This document shows positions 55,523 through 63,947 of a DNA stretch of 64,000 bases, one piece after another. Both the position numbers and the translations under genes were made by a program. A model generated the notes under the pieces. That model worked only from the letters and a program-made list of their open reading frames with translations, made no database searches and had not been told where the DNA came from. Origin of the DNA: a bacterium 1XD21-13 (GTDB lineage: Bacteria; Bacillota; Clostridia; Lachnospirales; Lachnospiraceae); assembly GCA_009917555.1 (NCBI GenBank), contig QZDX01000009.1, forward strand, positions 84,506 through 148,505. Reading direction: 5' to 3'. The first letter of the stretch is position 1. Each line of letters begins with the position of its first letter.

Positions 55523-56191
55523 ATGTCGAACATTCTAATTGTAGAAGATGAAAAGAACATGCAGGACATTATCTGTGAATATATGCACAGAGGAGGGCAT
55601 ACCTGTTTTACGGCTGATGACGGTGTGGATGCCCTGATGCTGTTGAAAACTAATCCGATGGATCTGATGATCCTGGATATTATGATGCCGCATCTGGATG
55701 GCTTCTCCGTATGTAAAATGGCAAGGGAGATGAGCAGCCTGCCGATTATGATACTGACCGCCAAAAGTGATGAGGAAGATAAACTGAAAGGCTATGAATA
55801 TGGTGCGGATGATTACATGACAAAACCCTTTAGCCCGAAAATATTACTTGCAAAGGCAAATGCTTTGCTGCGCCGCACCTCCGCAGCCCCCACGGATACG
55901 GTCAGTGCGGGGAAAATCACGATAATGCCTGCCGCACATAAAGTATTCCTGGACGGCACGGAGATTACCCTCACGCACAAGGAATATGAATTGCTATATT
56001 TCTTTCTGTCCAATCCGGAACAGATTTTTTCACGGGAACAGCTCTTAAACCGTATCTGGGGGTACGACTTTGAGGGAAATACACGAACGGTAGACACGCA
56101 TATCAAGACCTTGCGGCAAAAACTGGGCAGCGAGGGAAAATCCATTGTAACGCTGATACGTTCCGGCTATAAATTTGAGGTGGCAAAATGA
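55523..56191 (+). CDS. OmpR/VanR-type response regulator
   Basis: It has 222 residues from ATG 55523 (GAAGGA upstream); an earlier ATG at 55484 also has a fair site and would add 13 residues. The receiver is ILIVEDEKNMQD, the phosphoacceptor is in LMILDIMMPHLDG, and the Lys is in MTKPFSP. The winged helix has THKEYELLYFFLSNPEQIFS and TVDTHIKTLRQKLG. It overlaps the kinase by 4 bp. The following ABC transporter is the probable target, as in antimicrobial-peptide resistance modules. Confidence 0.92.
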   Translation: MSNILIVEDEKNMQDIICEYMHRGGHTCFTADDGVDALMLLKTNPMDLMILDIMMPHLDGFSVCKMAREMSSLPIMILTAKSDEEDKLKGYEYGADDYMTKPFSPKILLAKANALLRRTSAAPTDTVSAGKITIMPAAHKVFLDGTEITLTHKEYELLYFFLSNPEQIFSREQLLNRIWGYDFEGNTRTVDTHIKTLRQKLGSEGKSIVTLIRSGYKFEVAK

Positions 56192-57258
56192 AAGAGCAAT
56201 TCTCACTTCGCACAGTACGGAAAAAAATAATCTTGATTTCAAAGCTTGCAGGTGTCATTTTGATGATTTCCTACCTGATTTCAACACGATTGCCTTTGGA
56301 AGAGGATATTTCCCTTTTGCTATGGGTGATCTTTCTTATTTTGCTGATCATGATGATAGATTATTTGCTGGGACGCTTTATTTCGGATCCAATCGGCAAG
56401 ATCTGTGAAATGGCACATAGGGCAGCAAGGTTAGACTTTTCTCAGCCTTGCGGGATAACATCAAAGGACGAATTTGGAGAGCTTGCGGACAATCTCAATA
56501 AAATGTCCGAGAATTTGCAGGACACCCTTGAAAAACTGGAAAAGGCAAATATCCGGCTTGAAGAAGATGTACAGCAGGAGAGAAAGCTATTGAGGGAAAG
56601 AAAGGAATTAACAGACCGCCTTTCCCATGAAATGAAAACGCCCATAGGAGTGATCCGGGCTTATGCGGAGGGGATACAGGACGAAACAGACGAAGAAAAA
56701 AGGCAGAAATATTCCGAAATCATTATTTCTGAAACAGAGAGGATGAGCATGCTCATTGAGACGCTGCTGGATTTGTCTGCCTTGGAAAACGGGGCCGCAT
56801 CATTGGTGCCGGAGAGATTTGATTTTGTAGAACTTGCGGAGACGGTAGCCGGACGGTTATTGATCGATACGCCGGAAGCTGACTTTGAATTACAGTACGA
56901 ACTTCCGGAACATAAGGTTTTTGTTTATACGGACAAGCAGCGTATGGAGCAGGTCTTAAACAATTTCATTGTCAATGCCAAAAAGAATGTATCACCAAAG
57001 GGAACATTGCGCTTATCGGTAGTTGAACAGGGGCCTATGCTCCATTTTTCCGTTTATAATCAGGGCATTTCCATACCGCCCGAAAGGCTGCCTAAAATCT
57101 GGGAAAAGTTTTACCGTGACAAAGACGCAAAATACAGCGGCTCCGGATTAGGGCTTGCCATTGTTGCACAGATTTTATCCATGCAGGATTTAGAATACGG
57201 AGCAGAAAATTTATCAGACGGCGTCCGGTTTTTCTTCTCTATTCCAATCATAAAATAA
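56188..57258 (+). CDS. Sensor histidine kinase (VanS-like)
   Basis: It has 356 residues. Two membrane helices (about 15-33 and 41-60) are separated by a very short outer loop, so it is an intramembrane-type sensor, common for kinases that watch cell-envelope antibiotics with an ABC partner. HAMP is at about 62-115. The H-box is LSHEMKTPIGVIRAYAEGI. The ATPase core has NNFIVNAKKNVSP, IPPERLPKIWEKFYR and GSGLGLAIVAQIL. It overlaps the regulator start-to-stop and is co-transcribed with it. Confidence 0.92.
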   Translation: MKEQFSLRTVRKKIILISKLAGVILMISYLISTRLPLEEDISLLLWVIFLILLIMMIDYLLGRFISDPIGKICEMAHRAARLDFSQPCGITSKDEFGELADNLNKMSENLQDTLEKLEKANIRLEEDVQQERKLLRERKELTDRLSHEMKTPIGVIRAYAEGIQDETDEEKRQKYSEIIISETERMSMLIETLLDLSALENGAASLVPERFDFVELAETVAGRLLIDTPEADFELQYELPEHKVFVYTDKQRMEQVLNNFIVNAKKNVSPKGTLRLSVVEQGPMLHFSVYNQGISIPPERLPKIWEKFYRDKDAKYSGSGLGLAIVAQILSMQDLEYGAENLSDGVRFFFSIPIIK

Positions 57259-57461
57259 GATTTTCTTTACAAACGGCGATTCCTTCAGAAGCAAGAGGAA
57301 AGGCCGTTTTTCATATTTCACGCCGATTTCACAGAGAACACACTTCGATTTCACCTCATTTTTTTATTTTATATACACACAACCGCATAAGGAATTTCGT
57401 CGCATTGCGATATGCGGTAGGTGTAAGTAAAGCTTTCATAATTGACGAGGAGGTATGAGAT

Positions 57462-57614
57462 ATGTTTTTAGGAGTTGACTGGTATTAGTGGCTGATTATC
57501 GTGGCAGTATTGTTAATTTCGATTCCTTTTAAGATAAAATTTATGAAATGGTAGGCCAAACGCCAAAAGGAAAAGAAAGACAGCCAGCGTGGAAAGTGGG
57601 GGGATGAAGAATGA
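57462..57614 (+). pseudogene. Small membrane protein frame with two in-frame amber codons
   Basis: GAGGAGG lies 8 bp before an ATG that reads MFLGVDWY, then TAG, then WLIIVAVLLISIPFKIKFMK, W, a second TAG, AKRQKEKK... to TGA at 57612, 50 codons in one frame. The TGA overlaps the ATPase ATG (ATGA). Both ambers fall where Trp (TGG) would suit the sequence, next to other Trp codons. As read, the one-helix protein is not made in full. Confidence 0.6.
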
Positions 57615-58204
57615 TTGAAGTCAAAGATCTGACATTTTCTTACGGAAAGGATAAACAGGCGCTGCATGGCCTGGATTTTACAGTGGAAGATGGGGAAATT
57701 TTAGAGAAATTAGAATTTAAGACAGATTTTCTAAAAAAGCCTGTTTCATCCTATTCAAAAGGGATGCGGCAGCGTGTCAGTATGGCAAGGGCATTGATCA
57801 GCAACCCAAAACTATTATTTTTGGACGAGCCCACCAGTGGGCTTGACCCTTCCGGTGCGGTTCTGTTCCGCAGGATTATAGAAGAGGAACGGCAGAAGGG
57901 TACAACCGTATTTTTAACCACCCATAATATGCTGGATGCAGATTTGCTATGTGACAGGGTAGCTTTCATTACAAATGGAAGTATTGCTGCCCTGGACACA
58001 CCAAAAAGATTAAAGGAGCAAAACAGCGGCCATTGTGTCCGGATTGATTACTTGTATCAGGGAAAACGTGAAGAAAAGACAATAGAAACCCAGGAATTAA
58101 AGGGAGGGATATCCTTTCCCCATGACGAAATTATCAGTATCCATTCGGAGGAGCCAACTTTGGAGGATATGTTTATCCAATATACGGGAAGGAGGCTTTC
58201 CTGA
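57611..58204 (+). pseudogene. ABC transporter ATPase lacking its Walker A region
   Basis: It has 197 residues where about 285 are expected. The start is normal (MIEVKDLTFSYG, LHGLDFTVEDGEI), but the P-loop, Q-loop and following helices are absent. The frame jumps directly to LEKLEFKTDFLKKPVSSYSKGMRQRVS (signature), then LLFLDEPTSGLDP (Walker B) and TTHNMLDADLLCDRV. It is an in-frame loss of about 85 residues. Without a P-loop it should not hydrolyse ATP. It overlaps the small-protein frame and the permease, as in an intact operon. Confidence 0.8.
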
Positions 58205-59199
58205 TGCTGGGGAATTTCTGTTCTTTATTCAAAAAAGACTTTCAAATGATGATGTCCGGGAGATTTTTTCTTGTGGCTTTTGGATCATTGATTATTTATA
58301 CCGTGTTTATCAATTTTGGCTACACTCGTTATATGAATGCCGAACCTTACAATGTATATCTGTATGATCCTTTGGGGACACAGCAGGAGGTATCGGAACG
58401 GATCTGTCCGGTGACATCCCTAGAAGAATTAAACGCAGTCGTTTTATCAGATACAAACGGTGTGGGAATAGATGCCAGCTCCGGTACGCCGAGCATTGTT
58501 CTGTATTTTGGGAGTGAAAAAGCGGATAATCACAGGACTGACTATGCGTTGTCACTTCTTCATCAAGAAAATGAGTACCATGCATGGATAGCAGGCACCA
58601 ATACACTGGAATTAAAACAGCGGAAAGAAATGTGCTGTGAATTATTGTTTGTAGAGTTGATTGCTGTGGGCTTTTTGGGGATTGCTTCTGTATTATTTAA
58701 AGAAAAGCAGATGGGGGTTATCCGTGTCCATGCAGTCCTGCCATTAAAAAAGAATTTATTTATCGTATCAAAAATAGCGGTGTTTCTGTTGTCTGATTTG
58801 ATTTTTACGGCATTGATGACCGTATGGAACATTGGATTTCCCGATGCAGCCGTTATTTTACCTGCCGTATTGACACAGACCGTAATTTTGTCATTGATTA
58901 TGGCACTTACCGGATTTGGATGTACGATGCTGCTAAAGGATTTCAGACAGTTTTCGCTTGCCTATCTGGTAATTGCTATTTTTGCGGCAGCTCCTGTATT
59001 TTTGTCAGCAAATACTTCTGTAAAATTGGAATGGATAAACTGGCATCCTTTCTACCATGTATATATGGGGCTTAAAAATGCCTACTTTGGGATGCCTGGC
59101 ACCGGTTCCGTTTATTATATCTGTTCCGTTTGCGGGATTGTTATTTTGTTTCTGGGTGTTCAAACAGCATTTCGCAGAGAAATGGGAAAGGAGGGATGA
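58204..59199 (+). CDS. ABC transporter permease
   Basis: It has 331 residues. There is one N-terminal helix (about 20-38), an extracytoplasmic region of about 110 residues, then five helices (about 145-165, 180-205, 210-235, 245-265, 300-322). This is the layout of fluoroquinolone/peptide-export-type ABC-2 permeases. The start codon overlaps the ATPase stop. It belongs with the second permease as a heterodimer, though the partner ATPase is damaged. Confidence 0.85.
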   Translation: MLGNFCSLFKKDFQMMMSGRFFLVAFGSLIIYTVFINFGYTRYMNAEPYNVYLYDPLGTQQEVSERICPVTSLEELNAVVLSDTNGVGIDASSGTPSIVLYFGSEKADNHRTDYALSLLHQENEYHAWIAGTNTLELKQRKEMCCELLFVELIAVGFLGIASVLFKEKQMGVIRVHAVLPLKKNLFIVSKIAVFLLSDLIFTALMTVWNIGFPDAAVILPAVLTQTVILSLIMALTGFGCTMLLKDFRQFSLAYLVIAIFAAAPVFLSANTSVKLEWINWHPFYHVYMGLKNAYFGMPGTGSVYYICSVCGIVILFLGVQTAFRREMGKEG

Positions 59200-60224
59200 T
59201 TGTGAGGGGGCTGCTTTATCCGTTTAAAAGTGTATGGAAGGACAAATTTTGTATCATGTCATTTCTTCTGCCGATTGTCGTTGCTTTCGCTTTGCGTTTT
59301 GTTGGCGGGATTGACCTTTCTTCGGTGGCGCAGTTTCATTTTGGGGTGTTGGAGGATGAGCTGTCTGCCCAGACCATTTCGTGGCTGGGGAGGTATGGTT
59401 CTGTGACCGCATATGAAACAGAGGATGAATTAATCGCCGCAATCAATGAACCTTCTTCTTATATGATTGGTGTGACAGCTAATGACGGTGGCATTCAAAC
59501 AATGATTTCCGGTGATGAGCTGGATTTATTTCGTCAAACGGCCGACACGCTTCCGGCATTATATATGGGGAGAGAAAGCGCAGAGCAGGTCCGTGTCACG
59601 GTTTTGGAACGTCCGGATCTGATGGATGGATTTCAAAATATATTTATTGCCATTATATTAATTGCAGCTATGTTTATGGGATGTACTTTTAATGCTATGA
59701 ACATCATATCTGAAAAAGAAAATGGCGTTGATTTGGTCAATCAGATATTGCCTATGACGCAGGGCGGGTATGTAGTTCAAAAGATGATTGTCGGCTTTGC
59801 AGGCGGATGCCTGTCTGCGATTCTGACTGCCTGCTGTTATTTCCGATTGCCGATGGAGCGTGTGCTTCTTATGATTGTGCTGATTATGCTCTCTGCTTTT
59901 ATAGCCGCATTGATTGGGCTGCTGATCGGTAAATTTTCCGAAAGCCTTATGGTTGGCGTTGTCTTTATTAAGATTGTTATGATTGTATTTATGGCAGTGC
60001 CATTGGTATCCTATTTGTTGGGAGCAGGCGGGGTGGTTTCCGTGCTTTGCTATTTGGTGCCATCTAGTGCGGCCTTTGAAGGGATTATGGATTTGGCTGA
60101 TAATGGGAGGGCAATGATTGGAAAAGATATGGTGATTCTTGTGGTGCATTGTATTGCTTGGTTTTTGCTTTATCTGTTGGCAGCCAATAGAATCAATGAT
60201 ATCAAAGCTCAGACTTCAAAATAG
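59196..60224 (+). CDS. ABC-2 type transporter permease
   Basis: It has 342 residues from ATG 59196, which overlaps the previous stop (ATGA); GTG 59202 is possible. There is one helix near 20-38, an outer loop with NDGGIQTMISGDELDLFRQT, then five helices with the ABC-2 sequence SEKENGVDLVNQILPMTQGGY in the first cytoplasmic loop. It is the second half of the transporter set. It is followed by a terminator at 60271. Confidence 0.87.
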   Translation: MIVRGLLYPFKSVWKDKFCIMSFLLPIVVAFALRFVGGIDLSSVAQFHFGVLEDELSAQTISWLGRYGSVTAYETEDELIAAINEPSSYMIGVTANDGGIQTMISGDELDLFRQTADTLPALYMGRESAEQVRVTVLERPDLMDGFQNIFIAIILIAAMFMGCTFNAMNIISEKENGVDLVNQILPMTQGGYVVQKMIVGFAGGCLSAILTACCYFRLPMERVLLMIVLIMLSAFIAALIGLLIGKFSESLMVGVVFIKIVMIVFMAVPLVSYLLGAGGVVSVLCYLVPSSAAFEGIMDLADNGRAMIGKDMVILVVHCIAWFLLYLLAANRINDIKAQTSK

Positions 60225-60270
60225 ATTTTCGAGAATATCGTATTTTGTGAAAAATTTTGTTATGATATGA

Positions 60271-60304
60271 ATTGGGCAGGCGTTTACTCTGCCCAATTTG
60301 ATTT
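60271..60304 (+). terminator. Terminator after the ABC permeases
   Basis: ATTGGGCAG (60271-60279) pairs with CTGCCCAAT (60289-60297) around GCGTTTACT, then TTGATTT. Ends the two-component/ABC operon. Confidence 0.7.
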
Positions 60305-60422
60305 CAAGGCGGCAAGCTCCGCTGTAGCGGCTTCCCCTGTGTGGGCTTCCGCTATTCCACTCTTTAAAATTTTCTCTGGCAAAATTATAAAACTATTTAT
60401 TTTGACTATTGACTTTATTCTG

Positions 60423-60812
60423 TTAATGGTTGTCAAAATATTTAAAACACACTGTATAAACTATATGGCTTAATAAAAAGATACCTACAGCAATCATGCA
60501 ACCTACCATATCTGCCCTGCAGATAGCGGAATACAAAGCAAGGACTATAAAACCAATATTTGCAAATTCAGATACAAGGGTGTATGCTTTGCCGTTAATA
60601 AGCACGTTTCTTTCGTCCTCATCCATGATCTTAGCGCGTCCAATTTTATGGATAAAATGTTCAAATAGAAAATCTACAATGCCATAAGCTATTAGTGCGC
60701 AGCCAGCAGAGACAATAAAAGCAGCTGGAAATCCCTTTATAAGACTAAATGGTAAGATCAAAATACCGATACCAATAAATAAACACGCAAAAATTTTCTT
60801 ACTCTTTCTCAT
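60423..60812 (-). CDS. Small four-helix membrane protein
   Basis: It has 129 residues and starts MRKSKKIFACLF after GAGGAGG. Four hydrophobic segments are seen (about 6-24, 27-48, 75-95, 100-122) with a charged loop IGRAKIMDEDERNVLINGKA between the second and third, a pattern of DUF2178-like proteins. It is preceded by an XRE regulator whose stop lies 2 bp upstream, so the two form a regulator-membrane protein pair. Such pairs are frequent in Firmicutes, function unknown. Confidence 0.8.
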   Translation of the reverse strand: MRKSKKIFACLFIGIGILILPFSLIKGFPAAFIVSAGCALIAYGIVDFLFEHFIHKIGRAKIMDEDERNVLINGKAYTLVSEFANIGFIVLALYSAICRADMVGCMIAVGIFLLSHIVYTVCFKYFDNH

Positions 60813-60813
60813 G

Positions 60814-61035
60814 TCAATCCTCCTCAAAATTAAATAATTCTTCAATCTTCAATCCAAATATTTTAGCTAACTCATGTGCCAGCAAAACAGACGGATTATA
60901 TTGCCCTTTTTCCAGTGAAATGATAGTTCTTGAAGAAACTTTTACTAAATCAGCAAGTTGCTGTTGGGTAAGCCTTTTCTTGATTCGGTATTCTCTTACA
61001 TTATTCGATAGTAGTGTAGGAACTTCCTTTTTCAA
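60814..61035 (-). CDS. XRE-family transcriptional regulator
   Basis: It has 73 residues and is all helix-turn-helix: REYRIKKRLTQQQLADLVKV, SSRTIISLEKGQYNPSVLLA. It begins with TTG after GGGAGA. A perfect 40-bp palindrome (61048-61087) lies 13 bp before the start, likely its operator. It probably represses itself and the membrane protein that follows. Confidence 0.88.
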   Translation of the reverse strand: MKKEVPTLLSNNVREYRIKKRLTQQQLADLVKVSSRTIISLEKGQYNPSVLLAHELAKIFGLKIEELFNFEED

Positions 61036-61047
61036 ATTTTGTCTCCC

Positions 61048-61087
61048 TAATATGAAATAAACTTCATATGAAGTTTATTTCATATTA
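61048..61087. promoter_or_regulatory. Perfect 40-bp palindrome before the XRE gene
   Basis: TAATATGAAATAAACTTCAT is followed at once by its exact reverse complement, with no central spacer. The position just before a self-standing HTH gene suggests an operator, but perfect spacerless symmetry of 40 bp is more than one HTH dimer needs (two tandem dimers could fit). Confidence 0.75.
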
Positions 61088-61117
61088 GCGCTTGGAGATC
61101 CATTTGTCAACAATTTC

Positions 61118-61212
61118 TTGCTTTTTGGTCTTTTCTTTTTTTGTTTTGGAATAGTGTGGTGCTGGCGGTCTATCTCTTGTTTTTGGTTACTTGCTTCTTT
61201 ACCATACATGAG
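61118..61212 (-). repeat. Inverted copy of the segment at 62144-62238
   Basis: About 95 bp are roughly 85 percent alike, by eye, to the reverse complement of 62144-62238 (shared stretch GGAATAGTGTGGTGCTGGCG and the following bases). The two copies enclose the AlbA-like fragment and other remnants, in inverted arrangement. Confidence 0.7.
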
Positions 61213-61239
61213 GAATCCAGGATCTTTTGCTAATGAGTT

Positions 61240-61666
61240 TCGTTCGGAGGATTTTGCGACGAGAGATCTTCACTCCTTTCTTCGCAATGAATTAATTTCA
61301 AAGATATTATATTTGTGTAAAGATGTTGAAACATTCGGATCAGGATTGAGAAAAATATATACGCTCTGTGAAGAAAGTGGAGTTCAGGTCGGATATATTG
61401 ATTCTGAAAATGATTTTACAATCGAATTCTCAAGAGTGGATCGGAATACTATGTCATCGGATGACACAATAAATGACACAATAACGGAATTGGAAGGTGA
61501 GATACTTGATTTGCTTAGAAAAGATGAAAGCATAACGATTGCTCAATTAGTAAATTTGTGTGGTAAATCACAGAGAACAATAACAAGAACGCTATCTTCA
61601 CTGAAGTCAAAACAACTGATTGAGCGAGTAGGGTCGAATAAAAGTGGAATATGGAAAGTAAAGTAG
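61240..61666 (+). pseudogene. C-terminal fragment of AlbA_2/HATPase_c_4-type ATP-binding regulator
   Basis: Readable from about LRNELISKILYLCKDVETFG through SGLRKIYTLCEESGVQV (a HATPase_c_4-type region) to a C-terminal winged helix (ESITIAQLVNLCGKSQRTIT, RTLSSLKSKQLIERVG). The N-terminal AlbA_2 domain is missing; upstream sequence in frame is the unrelated inverted repeat. It is a remnant of a roughly 480-residue protein. Confidence 0.75.
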
Positions 61667-62076
61667 TGTAGGCGTTATCATTTATGTATGCAATTTTGGA
61701 AGGAATCAGTAATACGCTGGGGATTGAAAGAAACGATATTGATGGTGTTCTTGAGTGTGAGATATTATTATAATCAGACAAATCATAGTAAGCTGAAATG
61801 CAAATATGCACGTGATTTTATTAAGGAATTGTTGAGAAATATCGGGGTTAGAAGTTTACATGTTTCCATAAGAAACCCTGCTAAGGAAAGGATATAAAAG
61901 ATATGATTAAGATACTTTTTACCTGCCACGGCAGTATCTTGAAGAATCCCGGAAAAGCCTATAAAATCAATGATTGTGCGGCTCAATGAGGTGCTTACTA
62001 CACCACTACTACACCATTTTTGAAAGAGCCTTGAAATGACAATTACCAATATAAAATAGATTTTGAAAAAATAATT

Positions 62077-62117
62077 AAGCGGCAGCTTCCTTTTATGAAA
62101 AGGACTGCCGCTTTTTA
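62077..62117 (+). terminator. Intrinsic terminator
   Basis: AAGCGGCAG (62077-62085) pairs with CTGCCGCTT (62105-62113), with inner TCCTTTT/AAAAGGA pairing, then a T-run. Located in remnant sequence. Confidence 0.8.
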
Positions 62118-62143
62118 GCAAGATTATGTACCTTGTGCGAATG

Positions 62144-62238
62144 CTCATGTACGGTAAAGAAGCAAGCAACAGAAAACAAGAGATAGACCGCCAGCACCAC
62201 ACTATTCCGAACCAAAGAAGCCAAAGACCAAAAGACAA
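62144..62238 (+). repeat. Segment repeated in inverted orientation at 61118-61212
   Basis: Plus-strand copy of the 95-bp repeat. It overlaps the start of the 47-bp direct repeat at 62214. Confidence 0.7.
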
Positions 62239-62260
62239 GCATTATGGAAATGTGCATAAC
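62214..62260 (+). repeat. 47-bp direct repeat, left copy
   Basis: Matches 63393-63439 at 42 of 47 positions (shared AAAGACCAAAAGACAAGCA). The two copies bracket the AraC-ClpP pair. Confidence 0.8.
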
Positions 62261-62373
62261 AGGCTATGGAATCCAAAGAGTATAAATTTTAAAATTTGGT
62301 ACCAAAATAGCATTTTTTATTAAGACACGTATATTTAAACTTGCTATAATAGATAAGAGTGCAAGGAGGGTAT

Positions 62374-62793
62374 ATGATGAAAGACCAAAAAGAAGTTGTT
62401 AAAAAAGTCATAGATTATATCGAGAAGAATTTAGAGAAAGAAATCAGTTTAGATAATATATCAAAAAATATTGGGTATTCCAAATTCTATCTTAATCGCA
62501 TTTTTACAGAGTATACAGGAGTTACCATGTATAAATATCTACAAAACCGCAGACTCACCGTTGCTGCTGAAAAGCTGGTAAAAACAGATAAGCCAATAAT
62601 GCAAATTGCGTATGAAGCCGGATATGATACACAACAGTCATTTTCATTTGCTTTTAAGCAAATATATTTATATCCACCTAAAATTTATAGGGATATGGGA
62701 ATCTTTATGCCAAAACAAAACAGAATTTCTTTGTGCTGTTCTTATATCTCTAGTTACAAATTTATTGCACAAATTAAGGAGATTGCTGCATGA
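62374..62793 (+). CDS. AraC-family regulator, short
   Basis: It has 139 residues with a double helix-turn-helix at the N-terminus ([40 protein letters not shown]), as in AraC proteins of the SoxS/Rob-like group with HTH first. The usual C-terminal GyrI-like ligand domain is reduced to about 30 residues, so it may be a SoxS-like stand-alone activator or a truncated form. AAGGAGG lies 5 bp before ATG 62374. Its stop overlaps the ClpP start (ATGA), so the two are translationally coupled. Confidence 0.85.
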   Translation: MMKDQKEVVKKVIDYIEKNLEKEISLDNISKNIGYSKFYLNRIFTEYTGVTMYKYLQNRRLTVAAEKLVKTDKPIMQIAYEAGYDTQQSFSFAFKQIYLYPPKIYRDMGIFMPKQNRISLCCSYISSYKFIAQIKEIAA

Positions 62794-63379
62794 GTACGAT
62801 ACCTTATGTTATTGAACAGACAAGCCGTGGAGAAAGAAGTTATGATATTTTCTCACGGTTACTATCCGACAGAATTGTTTTTTTGGTGAAGAAGTAAGCG
62901 ATATATCAGCCAGTCTGATTATTGCTCAAATGTTGTTTTTGGAAGCACAAGACCCCGAAAAAGATATACAGTTATATATAAACAGTCCAGGAGGTTCTGT
63001 ATCAGCCGGTTTTGCTATTTATGATACAATGCAATATATAAAATGTGATGTTTCAACTATTTGTATTGGTCTTGCCGCTAGCTTTGGAGCTTTTTTATTA
63101 GCTGGTGGAACGAAAGGAAAACGTATCGCTTTGCCAAACGCAGAAATAATGATACACCAGCCAGCAATTCATGGAAATGGTATTCAAGGACAGGCAACAG
63201 ATATAAAAATAACATCCGACCATATACAAAAAAGCAAAGAACGCCTAAACTCTATTTTAGCAGAGAATACTGGAAAAAGCATTGAGGAAATTGCCCTTGC
63301 AACAGAACGCGATAATTATATGTCAGCAACAGAGGCAATGGATTTTGGGTTAATTGATAAAATCATAGATAAGCGTTGA
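62790..63379 (+). pseudogene. ClpP-like protease subunit, frameshifted near codon 31
   Basis: It starts [20 protein letters not shown], a normal ClpP N-terminus, and stops after IVFLVKK. One extra T in the seven-T run (62878-62884) restores [20 protein letters not shown] and joins the rest. The catalytic Ser is in [14 protein letters not shown], His in [10 protein letters not shown] and Asp in FGLIDKI, all intact. The reconstructed length of 196 residues equals chromosomal ClpP. The location in a mobile island beside an AraC gene marks it as a paralogue, not the housekeeping copy. Confidence 0.85.
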
Positions 63380-63392
63380 AATGTTAGAATAA

Positions 63393-63439
63393 AAAGAAGC
63401 TAAAGACCAAAAGACAAGCACCGTGGAAATGTGTATAAC
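63393..63439 (+). repeat. 47-bp direct repeat, right copy
   Basis: Right partner of 62214-62260; begins 14 bp after the ClpP stop and runs into the left arm of the 130-bp hairpin. Confidence 0.8.
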
Positions 63440-63557
63440 TTGCTATTTCGTCATGGAAAAGTCCGTTCACAGAACATGGAAAAGCTAAAGTGCAGCTTTC
63501 CCAAATTCTGCAAACAGACTTTCCCACAACTCCATAAGACAGCAAGTTATGCACATT
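63428..63557. repeat. 130-bp imperfect hairpin
   Basis: AATGTGTATAACTTGCT (63428-63444) pairs with AGCAAGTTATGCACATT (63541-63557) with one G-T pair. Inside, ATGGAAAAGTC pairs loosely with GACTTTCCC...CCAT, and the tip GGAAAAGCT / AGCTTTCCC closes on AAAGTGC. Its form recalls a transfer origin or an element end; no relaxase gene is in view. Confidence 0.65.
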
Positions 63558-63806
63558 ACGCACAGTGCCGACTGCTACGGAATCCCTCTCACACCTATAT
63601 CTTTTTTTGAATATCACAAACAAGATAGATTTAGAGATAGTGGAATGATATAATCTGAATATACGTATTTCCTTATATTTCGTCAAATTCCGTTCAGAAT
63701 TATACGATCAGTATAATTAAAAAGCCCCATTTTCTCCAACTCTACCGTTGGTAGGTGTTCATTTTTATGCCGGATTTATATTATTTACTGCAAGCAGGAG
63801 GGCTGA

Positions 63807-63947
63807 ATGATGAATCAAATTAAGATTGGAGCTTTTATTTCCGAACGCCGGAAAGCAAAAGGCTGGACGCAAAGCCAGTTAGCAGAAAAACTGGAAATAA
63901 CCGATAAGGCTGTTTCAAAATGGGAAACAGGGGATTCACTTAGATAA
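63807..63947 (+). pseudogene. XRE-family regulator, N-terminal fragment
   Basis: GGAGG precedes ATGATG. The frame reads IGAFISERRKAKGWTQSQLA and ITDKAVSKWETGDSL, a standard XRE helix-turn-helix, and then stops at 63945 where relatives continue with a proline-rich turn and more helices. The remaining window (63948-64000) shows no gene. Confidence 0.75.

Larger units (their letters stand above)
61667..62373. other. Mobile-element debris between AlbA-like fragment and araC
   Basis: It contains short coding remnants. 61690-61773 reads AILEGISNTLGIERNDIDGV (resembling a piece of a DUF1998-type protein) and stops. 61904-61990 reads MIKILFTCHGSILKNPGK and stops early. No intact gene is present. It also holds the inverted repeat 62144-62238, a terminator and the first 47-bp direct repeat. 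Confidence 0.5.

Noticed and set aside
57462..57614. Amber codons as evidence of genome-wide stop recoding
   Set aside because: Genes with normal stops surround it and one damaged operon is a simpler reason; a genome survey would be needed.
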